Positions 1 through 8,473 of a stretch of 64,000 bases of DNA are shown piece by piece. A program made the position numbers and the translations under genes. This DNA comes from Pyrinomonadaceae bacterium. Lineage in GTDB: Bacteria; Acidobacteriota; Blastocatellia; Pyrinomonadales; Pyrinomonadaceae. Within the stretch, counting starts at the first letter, position 1. Each line of letters starts with the position of its first letter. Location of the stretch: assembly GCA_021228405.1 (NCBI GenBank), contig JAJQRF010000002.1:62001-126000 (forward strand). Reading direction: 5' to 3'. The notes under the pieces are model-generated. The model searched no databases, was not told the DNA's origin, and saw nothing but the letters and a program-made list of their open reading frames with translations.

Positions 1-1100
1 TCCATTCAAAAACTTCGCTCGCCGGAACGGTCAGCGAAAACAGGCGGTAACTCGCGCGTTGACCTTTTTTCAGATTGACCTGATTTGCCTGATACAGAAA
101 AAGCTGTTCGGCGGAAAACGTGTTCGTTTTTTCTTCTTCCGAACTCGTCGGCGAAACTTCTCTCGATTTTGTATCATCGATACCGGCATAATCGGCGGTC
201 TGCGCCATAATCGCATTTGAATAAGAATCGCGCCGACCGCGCCCCGCGCCCGTGTCGAAATAGCTCGAAACGCCCGCAAAAGCCGTGTTCATCGAAAGCG
301 GCGACATCGAATCTTGAAACAGAAAATGCGGCACGCCGACAACGAAAAAGACTTCCGAGTTAGTCAGATCGGTCAATTCGTTAATCATCACCGCTTCGAG
401 TTCGAGCTTCGCTTCCTTGACGGGCGTTCCTTTGACCTCGACGCGGTAAGACGGAATCCAGCGAATTCCGCGTTCGAGCGCGGCAACGCCGAGATTTATC
501 CTTTCGCCGTCCTTCGCGCCTTCGACTTTGACCGAAAGGCGGTTTTCCTTGCTCACTTTCGGTTTTTCAGTTTTCGGCTGTCCGAAAAATTCGATGTTTC
601 TGAGTGAATTCGCGGGAAAAAGCATCACGCCCGTTTCGGTTTTCAGCGAAATTACGATCTCCTGTTGCTGATATTGATTTTCGGACGTGCGGACAAAGGA
701 AAAATTACGGTTGCGGCTGAAAATTTCGTATGTTCCTTCGTAAGTTTTGGTTGTGTTGTAATCGACAAAGCGAATCCGCGAACCTTCATTTGCCAGAAGC
801 AGTTCGCCGATGTCAACCACGCGTTCGCTTTCGCGCTTTTCAGATTCGGACGCAACGAGCGACATCACTTTCACGTTCGGTGAGGTCGAATATCCCCAAA
901 CCGTGCCGAGCACGCCGACGGGCAAATTCGTCGTGTATGCCCAACCGTCCGACGCTTGCGCTTCGCCTTCACGATACGTGAAAGCATAGCCGTTCTTAAA
1001 AACGGCAACGCGTTTCACTTCGGGCGAAAATATCGTTTGCGCCGAAAGCGGATTGATAAAAAGACCGAAAAACAGCAAAACGGCGGAAATTTTCTTCATA
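1..1100 (-). CDS. DUF4139 domain-containing secreted protein (C-terminus cut off)
   Basis: Read on the minus strand from the ATG at 1100, this gives an open frame of about 366 codons that runs off the window edge. The protein starts with a signal peptide ending in PLSAQ, so it is probably periplasmic or secreted. The stretch around residues 200-250 (ALERGIRWIPSYRVE followed by a conserved NELTDL and a VVGVPHF strand) matches the core of DUF4139, a beta-rich domain of unknown function seen in MuiA-like proteins. The start is clear because the signal peptide begins there and TTCTTTTCAT-type AT-rich DNA precedes it. The function is unknown and the C-terminal third is not visible. Confidence 0.72.
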
Positions 1101-1156
1101 TTTTTCTCCAATTTTCTCTAAGTTAGACAAGATTTGAACGAAAGGATGCGGCAGCC

Positions 1157-1218
1157 TTGCAAATTAGTTGTATTTGTCAGGATAAATTATTTGCAACCGA
1201 AAAACTTATTAGTATAAT
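1157..1218 (+). promoter_or_regulatory. Promoter and possible operator of the toxin-antitoxin pair
   Basis: TTGCAA at 1191-1196 and TATAAT at 1213-1218 lie 16 nt apart and form a near-consensus sigma-70 promoter. The first transcribed base would fall near 1225, giving an almost leaderless message that starts at the GGAG ribosome site. TTGCAAAT (1157-1164) is repeated inverted as ATTTGCAA (1189-1196), so the right arm covers the -35 box. The arm centres are 32 bp apart, about three helical turns, which suits an autoregulatory operator bound by the antitoxin or the complex. Operator function is inferred. Confidence 0.55.
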
Positions 1219-1236
1219 TTGATTGGAGCAAATTAT

Positions 1237-1458
1237 ATGACTTTAACTATCGAAATAGAAGCTGTTAAGCAAAAATCCTTAGAGAATATTGCCGAACAAA
1301 AAGGCAAAAAGATTAACGAATTCGTAAGCGAGATTCTCGATGATTATTTGCGGCTGAACCTTGTCGAAAATAAAGAAATAAAAGCCTTAATGAATCTCTC
1401 CGAAACTTCATTCAATGAATGGGATAATGAAGAAGATGCCGTCTATGACCACTTATAA
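1237..1458 (+). CDS. Putative antitoxin of a MazF/PemK-type toxin-antitoxin pair
   Basis: A 73-residue acidic protein that begins MTLTIEIEA and is mostly helical, with a C-terminal tail rich in Asp and Glu (NEWDNEEDAVYDHL). I see no unmistakable DNA-binding motif, although the beta strand followed by two helices fits a ribbon-helix-helix fold. The ATG at 1237 is chosen over an upstream TTG at 1219 because GGAG at 1225-1228 is correctly spaced from it. The gene overlaps the toxin start by 14 nt, the usual layout of type II modules. Its role as antitoxin is inferred from size, position and the neighbour. Confidence 0.7.
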   Translation: MTLTIEIEAVKQKSLENIAEQKGKKINEFVSEILDDYLRLNLVENKEIKALMNLSETSFNEWDNEEDAVYDHL

Positions 1459-1783
1459 AAAATGGGAAGTCGTTCTTGTTCCGTTCCCTTTCACCGATTT
1501 AAGTTCTGTCAAACGCCGTCCGGCACTCGTCGTTTCGCCCGATAATTATAATGCCGATAAAGATGTCGTGATTGCTTATATCACGAGTCAAATAACTTTA
1601 TCACCGCGCATCGGCGATTACGATTTACAAAAATGGAAAGAAGCAGGTTTGCCGAAACCTTCAAAAATCAGAATGAAATTTGCCACGATAGATAAAAACA
1701 TTATCGTCAAAACAATCGGAAACCTCGAAAAGATTGACAGCGATGAAATCGAAAAAACGATTCTTTCCTTTTTCAAATCATAG
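1445..1783 (+). CDS. MazF/PemK-family mRNA interferase toxin
   Basis: A 112-residue protein whose N-terminus (WEVVLVPFPFTDLSSVKRRP followed by ALVVSP) is the classic PemK/MazF strand pair with the conserved F-P-F-T-D and K-R-R-P-A motifs. The family consists of ribosome-independent or ribosome-associated endoribonucleases that cut mRNA at short sites. The start at 1445 (MTTYKKWE) gives the normal family length; an upstream in-frame ATG at 1415 lies deep inside the antitoxin gene. It is translated from the same transcript as the antitoxin. Its stop codon overlaps the 3' end of the convergent MBL gene by a few bases. The target sequence cannot be told from this. Confidence 0.85.
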   Translation: MTTYKKWEVVLVPFPFTDLSSVKRRPALVVSPDNYNADKDVVIAYITSQITLSPRIGDYDLQKWKEAGLPKPSKIRMKFATIDKNIIVKTIGNLEKIDSDEIEKTILSFFKS

Positions 1784-2737
1784 TTTTCTGTAAACTTCGA
1801 CACCGTTTTTGAATTCGACGGCGAGTTTGCGTTCCGTTTCGGCGTAATCGAGATGCGCGATCGCTTCGGAGATCGCCAGAAAGCGGTGAACGTCCTTTTC
1901 GATCGCTTTCGGGAAAAGCTTCTGCGCAAGATCGAAAGCATTGATGCCTTCTTTGGTGACAAGCGAAATCACGTTTCGCTGACGTTCGTCGATGGCGCGA
2001 ATGTAGCGGTTAAAGATTTCCTCAAAATCGACGATCGGTTCGCCGTGCCCGCCGTAAACCAGAGTCGGCGAATAACTGCGGATTTTGGCAAGCGAAACCA
2101 GATATTCGGCGAGTGATTTGAAACGTTTTTCCGTGTCGAACGGATCGGGCGAAACGATCGGATTCGGCGTAATGCGTTTTAAAACGCAATCGCCGCAGAT
2201 CAACGTCCGATTTGCTTCGCGGACGAACGAACACGAGCCGGGCGTGTGTCCGGGCGTGTGCAGAACTTTCAAAAAACCGCTTTCAAATTCCAAATCCTGC
2301 TCGTCGTGAAGCGCGGTAAATTCACCGTCGGAAAGCGCGTCGGTTAAAAGCGAAATTTCGCCGTAGATCGACTGCATTTCCTCGAAAACAACGTCGGGAA
2401 CTCCGGCGCGAAGCATCAATTTATGATGTTCTTCACGCGCCAAACGACCGAAAAGATGACCCGTTTCCCAACCGTGAACGAAGATTTCGGCGCTTTTCGC
2501 TTCGTCGCGCACCTGTTTCGCCAAGCCGCAATGGTCTTCGTGCGCGTGCGTCAGAACGATGCGGCGAATGTCGGCAAAATTTACGCCGTTTTCCTTTAGT
2601 TTTTGCCGCAAAACCGCGCTCGCTTCAGCCGTTTTAGGTCCGACATCGATCAGCGTCAGCGGGTCTTCCTTTATCAAATAAACATTGACATCGCCGACGT
2701 AAAACGGAGTTGGAACCGAAAGCGGAATTATTTTCAT
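1778..2737 (-). CDS. MBL-fold metallo-hydrolase (LACTB2/glyoxalase II-like)
   Basis: A 319-residue protein with the metallo-beta-lactamase metal site in order: THAHEDH with His64, His66, Asp68 and His69, then His164 in HTPGHTPGS, Asp183 in ICGDCVL, and His231 in YGGHGEP. The extra C-terminal helical domain (about residues 240-319) has the winged-helix-like form of the LACTB2 type, whose members are hydrolases of thioesters or RNA. No signal peptide is seen, so it is cytosolic. It is transcribed alone and converges on the toxin gene with a 6-nt overlap. The substrate is unknown. Confidence 0.85.
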   Translation of the reverse strand: MKIIPLSVPTPFYVGDVNVYLIKEDPLTLIDVGPKTAEASAVLRQKLKENGVNFADIRRIVLTHAHEDHCGLAKQVRDEAKSAEIFVHGWETGHLFGRLAREEHHKLMLRAGVPDVVFEEMQSIYGEISLLTDALSDGEFTALHDEQDLEFESGFLKVLHTPGHTPGSCSFVREANRTLICGDCVLKRITPNPIVSPDPFDTEKRFKSLAEYLVSLAKIRSYSPTLVYGGHGEPIVDFEEIFNRYIRAIDERQRNVISLVTKEGINAFDLAQKLFPKAIEKDVHRFLAISEAIAHLDYAETERKLAVEFKNGVEVYRKL

Positions 2738-2854
2738 AGAGTTTTAGCAGTTGGGCGTTTAGCAAACTATCAGTCGAAACGAATCAGCGTAACTCGAATT
2801 TCGAGTTGTAAAAAAAATACGACCGGAGATTTGAGAATGTTGGGTTATTCCGGC

Positions 2855-3037
2855 TTATTTTTTGACTTCGACCTCCATCAGCCGTTGTTTTAACGCGCTC
2901 TCGATGTCCAATAGATAAAGCATCATATCGTGATTCTCTTTCGTATTGTATTTATTCGTTATTTCAGTAAACAGCTGTTCCAATCCGATCAAAACAATAC
3001 CTCTGATTTCGTCAATTCGTTCAGTTTCCAATGCCAT
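2855..3037 (-). CDS. Small uncharacterised protein (60 aa)
   Basis: A 60-residue, highly charged and probably all-helical protein (MALETERIDEIRGIVL... ending LMEVEVKK). I do not recognise it. Support for it being a real gene is an ACGGAGAAATT ribosome site with good spacing before the ATG, and the absence of any other frame on the opposite strand that makes better sense. It is divergent from the FAD oxidoreductase gene at 3179, so the 140-nt gap probably holds two promoters. Confidence 0.5.
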   Translation of the reverse strand: MALETERIDEIRGIVLIGLEQLFTEITNKYNTKENHDMMLYLLDIESALKQRLMEVEVKK

Positions 3038-3178
3038 AATTTCTCCGTTTCCGCTGATAAAACAGGTCGTTCAATCTTTATATTATGCTTCTATTTTCGT
3101 ATCTCAAAGCGCGATCAAAATTGCGCCTGAAAAGAAAATGCCATTTTCTTCGATAAAAGTGTAAGATATTTATTAAAC

Positions 3179-4384
3179 GTGAAATCCGAAATCCAAAATC
3201 CGAAATCCGAAATCCTCGTGGTTGGTGCAGGTCCGGCGGGCGCGAGCCTGGCGATTCGGCTGGCGGAAAAAGATTTTGAAGTCACTTTGATCGAACGCGA
3301 TAATTTTCCGCGTCAGAAACTCTGCGGCGAATTTATCTCGCCTGAATGTCTTGAACATTTTCGTGAGTTGAATGTTCTGGATGAAATGTTTTCCGTCGGC
3401 GGCGACAGGATCGCGGAAACCGTTTTTTATGCACCGAACGGCAAAAACGTTTCCGTTTCGAGCGAATGGTTCAACGCCGAAGCACAAAACGCTTTGAGCA
3501 TCAGCCGTGCCGAAATGGATTTTCGGCTTTTGGAAAGAGCGAAAAAAGTCGGCGTAAAGATTTTGGAAGAAACGCAGGTCGTCGGACTTTTATCGGAAAA
3601 CGGAAAAATTTGCGGCGTAAAAGCGAAAAATAAACGTGCGGAAACTTTCGAGATCGCCGCAGATTTAACGATCGACGCGACCGGACGCGCAAACGTTTTA
3701 GGCAAATCAGCCGAAAAAGCCGAAGGTCAAAGGTCAAAGGTCAAAGGTCGAAGGTCAAAATTAGTAGGTTTCAAAACTCACCTGAAAAACGTTCGTTTGG
3801 AAAAAGGTCGTTGTGAGATTTATTTTTTTCGCGGCGGTTACGGCGGTTTGAGTTTTGTCGAAAATAATCTGGCTAATCATTGCTTTTTAATAAAAGCCGA
3901 TGTTGTAAAAGAGTTTAACGGTCAAACCGATAAGCTCGTTGAAGAAGTGATCTTTCAAAACAAACGCGCTTTTGAAACGATGAGAGATGCCGAAGCGGTT
4001 TTCGATTGGCTTGCGGTTTCGGTCGAAAGTTTCGGACGCAAAAATCTGAATCCCGCGCCGAATCTTTTATCGGTCGGCGACGCGGCGGCTTTTATCGACC
4101 CTTTTACGGGAAGCGGAATGCTGATGGCTTTGCAAAGCGCGAAAATCCTGGCGGAAATCATTGCCGAAAACCGTTTTTCGACTAATCGGATCGCGGAAAT
4201 TTATGAAACGGCGCACAGGAGAAACTTTCAGAATCGTTTGCGCATTTGCGCGTTAATGCGCCGCGCCGCTTTTATGCCGAATCTGGCGAAATTAATTATT
4301 TCAACACTTGGTTTTAGCGAAAAATCGAGAGAAATTTTGGCGCGTGCCACGCGGCGATCTTTCCTGTTCGATAAAAATAAATAA
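3179..4384 (+). CDS. FAD-dependent oxidoreductase of the geranylgeranyl reductase/monooxygenase family
   Basis: A 401-residue flavoprotein. The Rossmann FAD motif is at residues 14-23 (VVGAGPAGAS) with Glu39 to bind the ribose, and a second FAD motif reads LSVGDAAAFIDPFTGSGM near residue 300. The PRQKLCGEFISPE segment is typical of the group that includes geranylgeranyl reductases and FAD-linked halogenase-like enzymes; the exact substrate is not clear. The GTG start and first ten codons lie inside a 7-nt repeat array (aaatccg/aaatcca), and a second heptamer array near residues 181-193 encodes a basic linker (GQRSKVKGRRSK). Either the protein tolerates both inserts or the true start is the following VVGAGP region. 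Confidence 0.8.
   Translation: MKSEIQNPKSEILVVGAGPAGASLAIRLAEKDFEVTLIERDNFPRQKLCGEFISPECLEHFRELNVLDEMFSVGGDRIAETVFYAPNGKNVSVSSEWFNAEAQNALSISRAEMDFRLLERAKKVGVKILEETQVVGLLSENGKICGVKAKNKRAETFEIAADLTIDATGRANVLGKSAEKAEGQRSKVKGRRSKLVGFKTHLKNVRLEKGRCEIYFFRGGYGGLSFVENNLANHCFLIKADVVKEFNGQTDKLVEEVIFQNKRAFETMRDAEAVFDWLAVSVESFGRKNLNPAPNLLSVGDAAAFIDPFTGSGMLMALQSAKILAEIIAENRFSTNRIAEIYETAHRRNFQNRLRICALMRRAAFMPNLAKLIISTLGFSEKSREILARATRRSFLFDKNK
3182..3216 (+). repeat. Period-7 repeat array (AAATCCG/AAATCCA) forming the 5' end of a gene
   Basis: Five successive heptamers of the type AAATCCG or AAATCCA start at the second codon of the FAD oxidoreductase. Three heptamers equal seven codons, so the array stays open and gives the peptide period QNPKSEI. 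The same heptamer is found inside moaA near 11000 and near 61490. Confidence 0.8.
3723..3757 (+). repeat. Period-7 repeat array (AAGGTCA x5) inside a gene
   Basis: Five tandem heptamers, four AAGGTCA and one AAGGTCG, sit in frame in the FAD oxidoreductase gene between the conserved GRANVLGKSAEK and VGFKTHLKNV segments. They encode a basic run that family members do not need. This looks like insertion or expansion of a repeat into a surface loop. Confidence 0.75.
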
Positions 4385-4402
4385 TCAAACCATAAAAAAG
4401 AC

Positions 4403-4460
4403 GAATTGATAGCTTGCCTTTCGGCGTTTTTTGCGATAAAAACATCAAAGTTATCAATTC
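4403..4460. repeat. Inverted repeat after the FAD oxidoreductase gene
   Basis: GAATTGATAGCTT (4403-4415) pairs with AAGTTATCAATTC (4448-4460) with one mismatch around a 32-nt loop. It is 18 nt after the stop codon and may act as a 3' hairpin. There is no T-run directly after it, so a terminator role is uncertain. Confidence 0.45.
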
Positions 4461-4623
4461 TAAAAACTACTGTCGGTTTACATAATTAAGTTTTCGGATA
4501 ATCTTTATAAATTCCGATATTTTTGAAGAAAAAATTGTTGACGAATCCCCGTTTAAGAGTCTGAATTTTTTCTTTATTTCCGGCAAACCACTAGATTAGG
4601 TTCAAAAAGGAGTAAAAATTTTA

Positions 4624-7600
4624 ATGAAAGCATTTCCTTTGCGATTTTGCACGATTGTCGAAAAAATTTTCGTTTTGACAATAATATTATTCATCGGCGC
4701 AAGCGCGGCAATGGCGCAGGCGCAAGTAAGCACGGCTGACCTTGGCGGAACCGTGACCGACCCGAACGGCGCAGTCGTCGTCGGCGCAACGGTCACGGCA
4801 AAAAATTCCGCGACCGGATTTTCCCGCACTGTCACCGCCAATGACGGCGGCGAATATCAGATCATCGGTCTGCCGCCGGGAGATTACGAAGTTTCGGCGG
4901 AAGCCGCCAATTTCAAGAAAACCGTTATTTCGCCCGTCAAACTGACCGTCGGGCAAAGCGCACAATTAGCCATCAAATTAGAGATCGGAACGCAGGACAT
5001 CGTGGTTAACGTTGACGGCGGCGCGGTCGAACTGATCGAAGCGGGAAAAACTTCCGTTTCCAATACGATCGATCAGGAAAGAATCGAAAATCTGCCGATC
5101 AACGAACGCAGTGCAACCGGATTTGCTTTGACGCTCTCGACCGTCGGACGCGATAACGGTCGCCCGATCGGACCTGCGCCGACATCCGGCATCAACGTCG
5201 GCGGTCAACGCGGACGTTCGACGCAGGTAAACGTCGACGGCGCGGACTTTACCGACAATTCGACCAATGCTTCGCGCTCGACCGTCGGACAGGAAGCCGT
5301 TCAGGAATATCAGGTTGCGACCAATTCATACACGGCTGAATTCGGACGCGCAACGGGCGGTGTCGTCAATGTCGTCACGAAACGCGGAACGAACGAACTG
5401 CGCGGAAACGTTTTCGGATTTGTCCGCGATAAAACGATCCAAGCCCGCAACGCCTTTGCGCCCGCTGATCTGGATAAACCCGATTTTACACGCGGACAAT
5501 ACGGCATCACGCTCGGCGGACCGTTGGTTAAAGACAGAACATTCTTTTTTGCCGCTTTTGAAGGTCGCCAACGCCGCGAATCGGGCTTTTTCACGACCAA
5601 TGTCGCGCAAGGCTTGACGGCTTCGGCAACGATCCCGGTCATTGCCGGATTTAACCCGATTGCGCGCACGTTCAATAATTTAACGCCGCAACAGGCACAA
5701 TACATCAACGGTCTGGTCGCCGCCGGCGGAAGCGCGATCTGTTTGGCAAGAACTTACGGATTTTTCGCGGCAAGCGGAAGCGCGACGGCTCTGACAGGAA
5801 GCAATCCGCTCATCAGCCCGAACGACGGAAGCGTTTGTCCCGCGATCAGCCCGATCGCGCCGGGAGTGATCGGTTCGAGATTTTTCCTGACGGGAACGCC
5901 TGTTCCCGTGACGAGCGTCAATTCGGCAGGCGAACAAATCGCTTTCCGCCCGCTTTTGGGCTTGCAGAGAGTTTTCCCGATTCGCGACAAGACGCATTAT
6001 TTTTCGCTTCGCGGAGATCACAGCTTTAATTCCGCAAATCAATTGACGGCGCGTTTCAGCTACAATCCGAGCAAGGTTTCGGGAATCCAGGTCGAATCGC
6101 AAAACCAATCGCTCGGACAGAACGATTTTTCGCGCACGGGCATCACGGACATTAAAGACTACGCCGCGAGCGTCGGACTCAACAGCAATCTGACACCGAA
6201 CGTTTTGAACGAATTCACGTTCAGCTACGGTCGCCGCAAAACGAGCTTCCGTTCGCAAAATAACGACGCGGTTGCCTTTAACATTTCGGGAACGGCTTTC
6301 ATCGGACGCGAACTTTTCTCGCCCGTCGATCGCGTCGAAACCCGTTACCAGTTCAAAGATAACCTTAACTGGGTCGTCGGAAATCATTCCTTGAAATTCG
6401 GCGGTGACGTGAGTTTCATCAAAATCCCGAGTGCTTTGTTTGAACTGAACTTTTCAGGACTTTTCAACTTCGGAAATTTTGCCGCGGGAAATCTTAACTC
6501 GGCTCTCGCAGGTGCGCCCGATCTAACTCCCGTTCAAGCCTACGGACTCGGATTGCCTTCGATCTATATTCAAGGTTTCGGAAATCCGATCAGTAAGATC
6601 AAAAACACGCCGGTCGCATTTTTCGCACAGGATTCGTGGAAAATTAATCAGCGACTGACGATCAATTACGGCGTTCGTTACGACGTTGAATTTACCGAAA
6701 CGCTTGCGCCTGTCGGTTTCCGCGATCCGCTGACAAACATCACGCTTTCGGCGGCGGACATTCAAGCCGCGCAGGATGCCGTCGGCGTTCAGCAAGGAAT
6801 TCCGCGCGATAACAACAACTTCGCACCGCGCTTCGGTTTTGCATACGATGTTTTCGGTAATACGAAAACGCTTCTGCGCGGTTCTATCGGTCTTTATTAC
6901 GATCACCCGTTGCTCGCGATCGCGTTCAACTCGGACATTGCTGACGCGGCACAGCAACAGCAAGCGGTATTAACCGCCGGAAGTCCTTCGCCGACCGCGC
7001 TTTTCAACGCGGCGCAGGTTTTTCAGGGAACGGTGTGCGGGGTTCAGGGTTCGATCGCGTCGATCTGCGGCGCGGCGGTCACACCCGGCGTTGCGCCTTC
7101 GGCACAATACCAATTCGGCAGACAAAGATTTAACGATCAGACGTTTACCGGATTCGGCGCGGTTTTGCCGTTCAGTTTGCCGATCTCGAAAGATTTCAAA
7201 TATGCGTCATCGACACAGGCAAATCTGGCGATCGAACATCAGTTGACGAAAGATATGTCGCTGTCGGTCGGTTATATCTATCAGGGCGCACATAATCTGC
7301 CGCGTCCGACCGATCTGAACACTCCGAACACGGCATTGCAAATTCAGAATTTCCAACGCTTTTTCGGCGGCGCATTACCGACCAGTACACAGCAAGCCGT
7401 CGCGTTCTCGATCGCGACAACCGCGCCGGGAACCCCGACGGGTGTCGGCTGTTTTGTCGTAATTCCGGGAATCGTCGCTTCGTGTCCGACGGGTCGCGTA
7501 GTTGCTCCGGCGGTTGCGAACTTCTTCCGTCCGAACGCGCCGAACTACTTCTTGGCGCAAGCCTTGACGGGCGGTGCGGTTACGAAAGCCGTTTTGGATG

Positions 7601-8400
7601 CACAATTGGCAGGCAGTTTGAGAACGCCCGGAGCATTGACACCTTTCGGTTCGGTCAACGCGCAGTTGTCGGACGGAAATTCGAGCTACAATGCGATGAA
7701 TGTCGAGTTCAAACGCCGTTTTGCCAATAACTTCCAATTCCTGGCAGGTTACACCTGGTCGCATTCGATTGATGATTCATCCGATCTGCAAACATTACTT
7801 ATCGCGCAGGACGTAAACCGTTTCGAGCTCGAAAGAGCCGATTCGCTTTTCGATCAGCGTCACCGTTTCGTTTTCAGCGGTGTTGCGACTTCGCCGCAAG
7901 GCTGGAGAAAAGCCGACAGTTGGGCAAAACAATTCCTGGCTGATTTCACAATTGCACCGATCATCGAAATTTCGTCGGGTCGCCCGTTCAATATCATCAC
8001 CAACGTTGATACGAACAACGACCAATCGACGCAAACCGACCGTCCGAGCGTTTTGTCCGACGGCAGACTTTGCCAACCCGGTAGCGCAGGCTGTACGCCT
8101 TTAATTACCGACGGCAGATTCTCGATCGGAAATCTCGGTCGTAATCGCGGCATCACGGGTGCTTACGCTTCGGTAGATTTACGCCTTACGCGTGCTTTCT
8201 ACTTCGGCGAAAGAGTCCGCGTTGACCTGATCGCGGAAGGATTCAATCTTTTCAATCGCTTTAACGAAGCCGCCGCATCGCCGTTCATCGACGATGTTAA
8301 CGCGGTCGGCAGACGTGACGGCGGCGGTCGCTATTTCAGCCGCTCGACGGCAACTTATGACCAACGTCAATTCCAGCTCGGTTTGAAGGTTAATTTCTAG
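4624..8400 (+). CDS. TonB-dependent outer-membrane receptor with carboxypeptidase-regulatory-like domain (Oar-like)
   Basis: A 1258-residue outer-membrane protein. A signal peptide (about 1-36, ending AMAQAQ) is followed by an Ig-like carboxypeptidase regulatory domain (about 38-118: GGTVTDPNGAVVVGATVTA... GLPPGDYEV). A plug domain follows at about 140-245, with the conserved VNVDGADFTD and GRATGGVVNVVTKRG segments, and then a long beta-barrel ending in the aromatic RQFQLGLKVNF. This is the Oar-like type that is greatly expanded in Acidobacteriota, and its substrate (polysaccharide, peptide or siderophore) cannot be told from sequence. The ATG at 4624 follows AAAGGAG with a slightly long spacing. 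It has its own 3' terminator. Confidence 0.92.
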   Translation: MKAFPLRFCTIVEKIFVLTIILFIGASAAMAQAQVSTADLGGTVTDPNGAVVVGATVTAKNSATGFSRTVTANDGGEYQIIGLPPGDYEVSAEAANFKKTVISPVKLTVGQSAQLAIKLEIGTQDIVVNVDGGAVELIEAGKTSVSNTIDQERIENLPINERSATGFALTLSTVGRDNGRPIGPAPTSGINVGGQRGRSTQVNVDGADFTDNSTNASRSTVGQEAVQEYQVATNSYTAEFGRATGGVVNVVTKRGTNELRGNVFGFVRDKTIQARNAFAPADLDKPDFTRGQYGITLGGPLVKDRTFFFAAFEGRQRRESGFFTTNVAQGLTASATIPVIAGFNPIARTFNNLTPQQAQYINGLVAAGGSAICLARTYGFFAASGSATALTGSNPLISPNDGSVCPAISPIAPGVIGSRFFLTGTPVPVTSVNSAGEQIAFRPLLGLQRVFPIRDKTHYFSLRGDHSFNSANQLTARFSYNPSKVSGIQVESQNQSLGQNDFSRTGITDIKDYAASVGLNSNLTPNVLNEFTFSYGRRKTSFRSQNNDAVAFNISGTAFIGRELFSPVDRVETRYQFKDNLNWVVGNHSLKFGGDVSFIKIPSALFELNFSGLFNFGNFAAGNLNSALAGAPDLTPVQAYGLGLPSIYIQGFGNPISKIKNTPVAFFAQDSWKINQRLTINYGVRYDVEFTETLAPVGFRDPLTNITLSAADIQAAQDAVGVQQGIPRDNNNFAPRFGFAYDVFGNTKTLLRGSIGLYYDHPLLAIAFNSDIADAAQQQQAVLTAGSPSPTALFNAAQVFQGTVCGVQGSIASICGAAVTPGVAPSAQYQFGRQRFNDQTFTGFGAVLPFSLPISKDFKYASSTQANLAIEHQLTKDMSLSVGYIYQGAHNLPRPTDLNTPNTALQIQNFQRFFGGALPTSTQQAVAFSIATTAPGTPTGVGCFVVIPGIVASCPTGRVVAPAVANFFRPNAPNYFLAQALTGGAVTKAVLDAQLAGSLRTPGALTPFGSVNAQLSDGNSSYNAMNVEFKRRFANNFQFLAGYTWSHSIDDSSDLQTLLIAQDVNRFELERADSLFDQRHRFVFSGVATSPQGWRKADSWAKQFLADFTIAPIIEISSGRPFNIITNVDTNNDQSTQTDRPSVLSDGRLCQPGSAGCTPLITDGRFSIGNLGRNRGITGAYASVDLRLTRAFYFGERVRVDLIAEGFNLFNRFNEAAASPFIDDVNAVGRRDGGGRYFSRSTATYDQRQFQLGLKVNF

Positions 8401-8423
8401 TTTTTCAAACCGAAAACCCTTAG

Positions 8424-8458
8424 AACGGCTGTTTAGCTTCGGCTATTCAGCCGTTTTT
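8424..8458 (+). terminator. Rho-independent terminator of the TonB receptor gene
   Basis: AACGGCTG (8424-8431) pairs with CAGCCGTT (8448-8455) around a 16-nt loop, and T residues follow. It is 24 nt after the receptor stop codon. Confidence 0.7.
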
Positions 8459-8473
8459 GCTATTTTAAATTCA

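Noticed and set aside
5680-6387. A 235-codon frame antisense to the TonB receptor
   Set aside because: It is the mirror of a long, well supported gene and has no recognisable domain.
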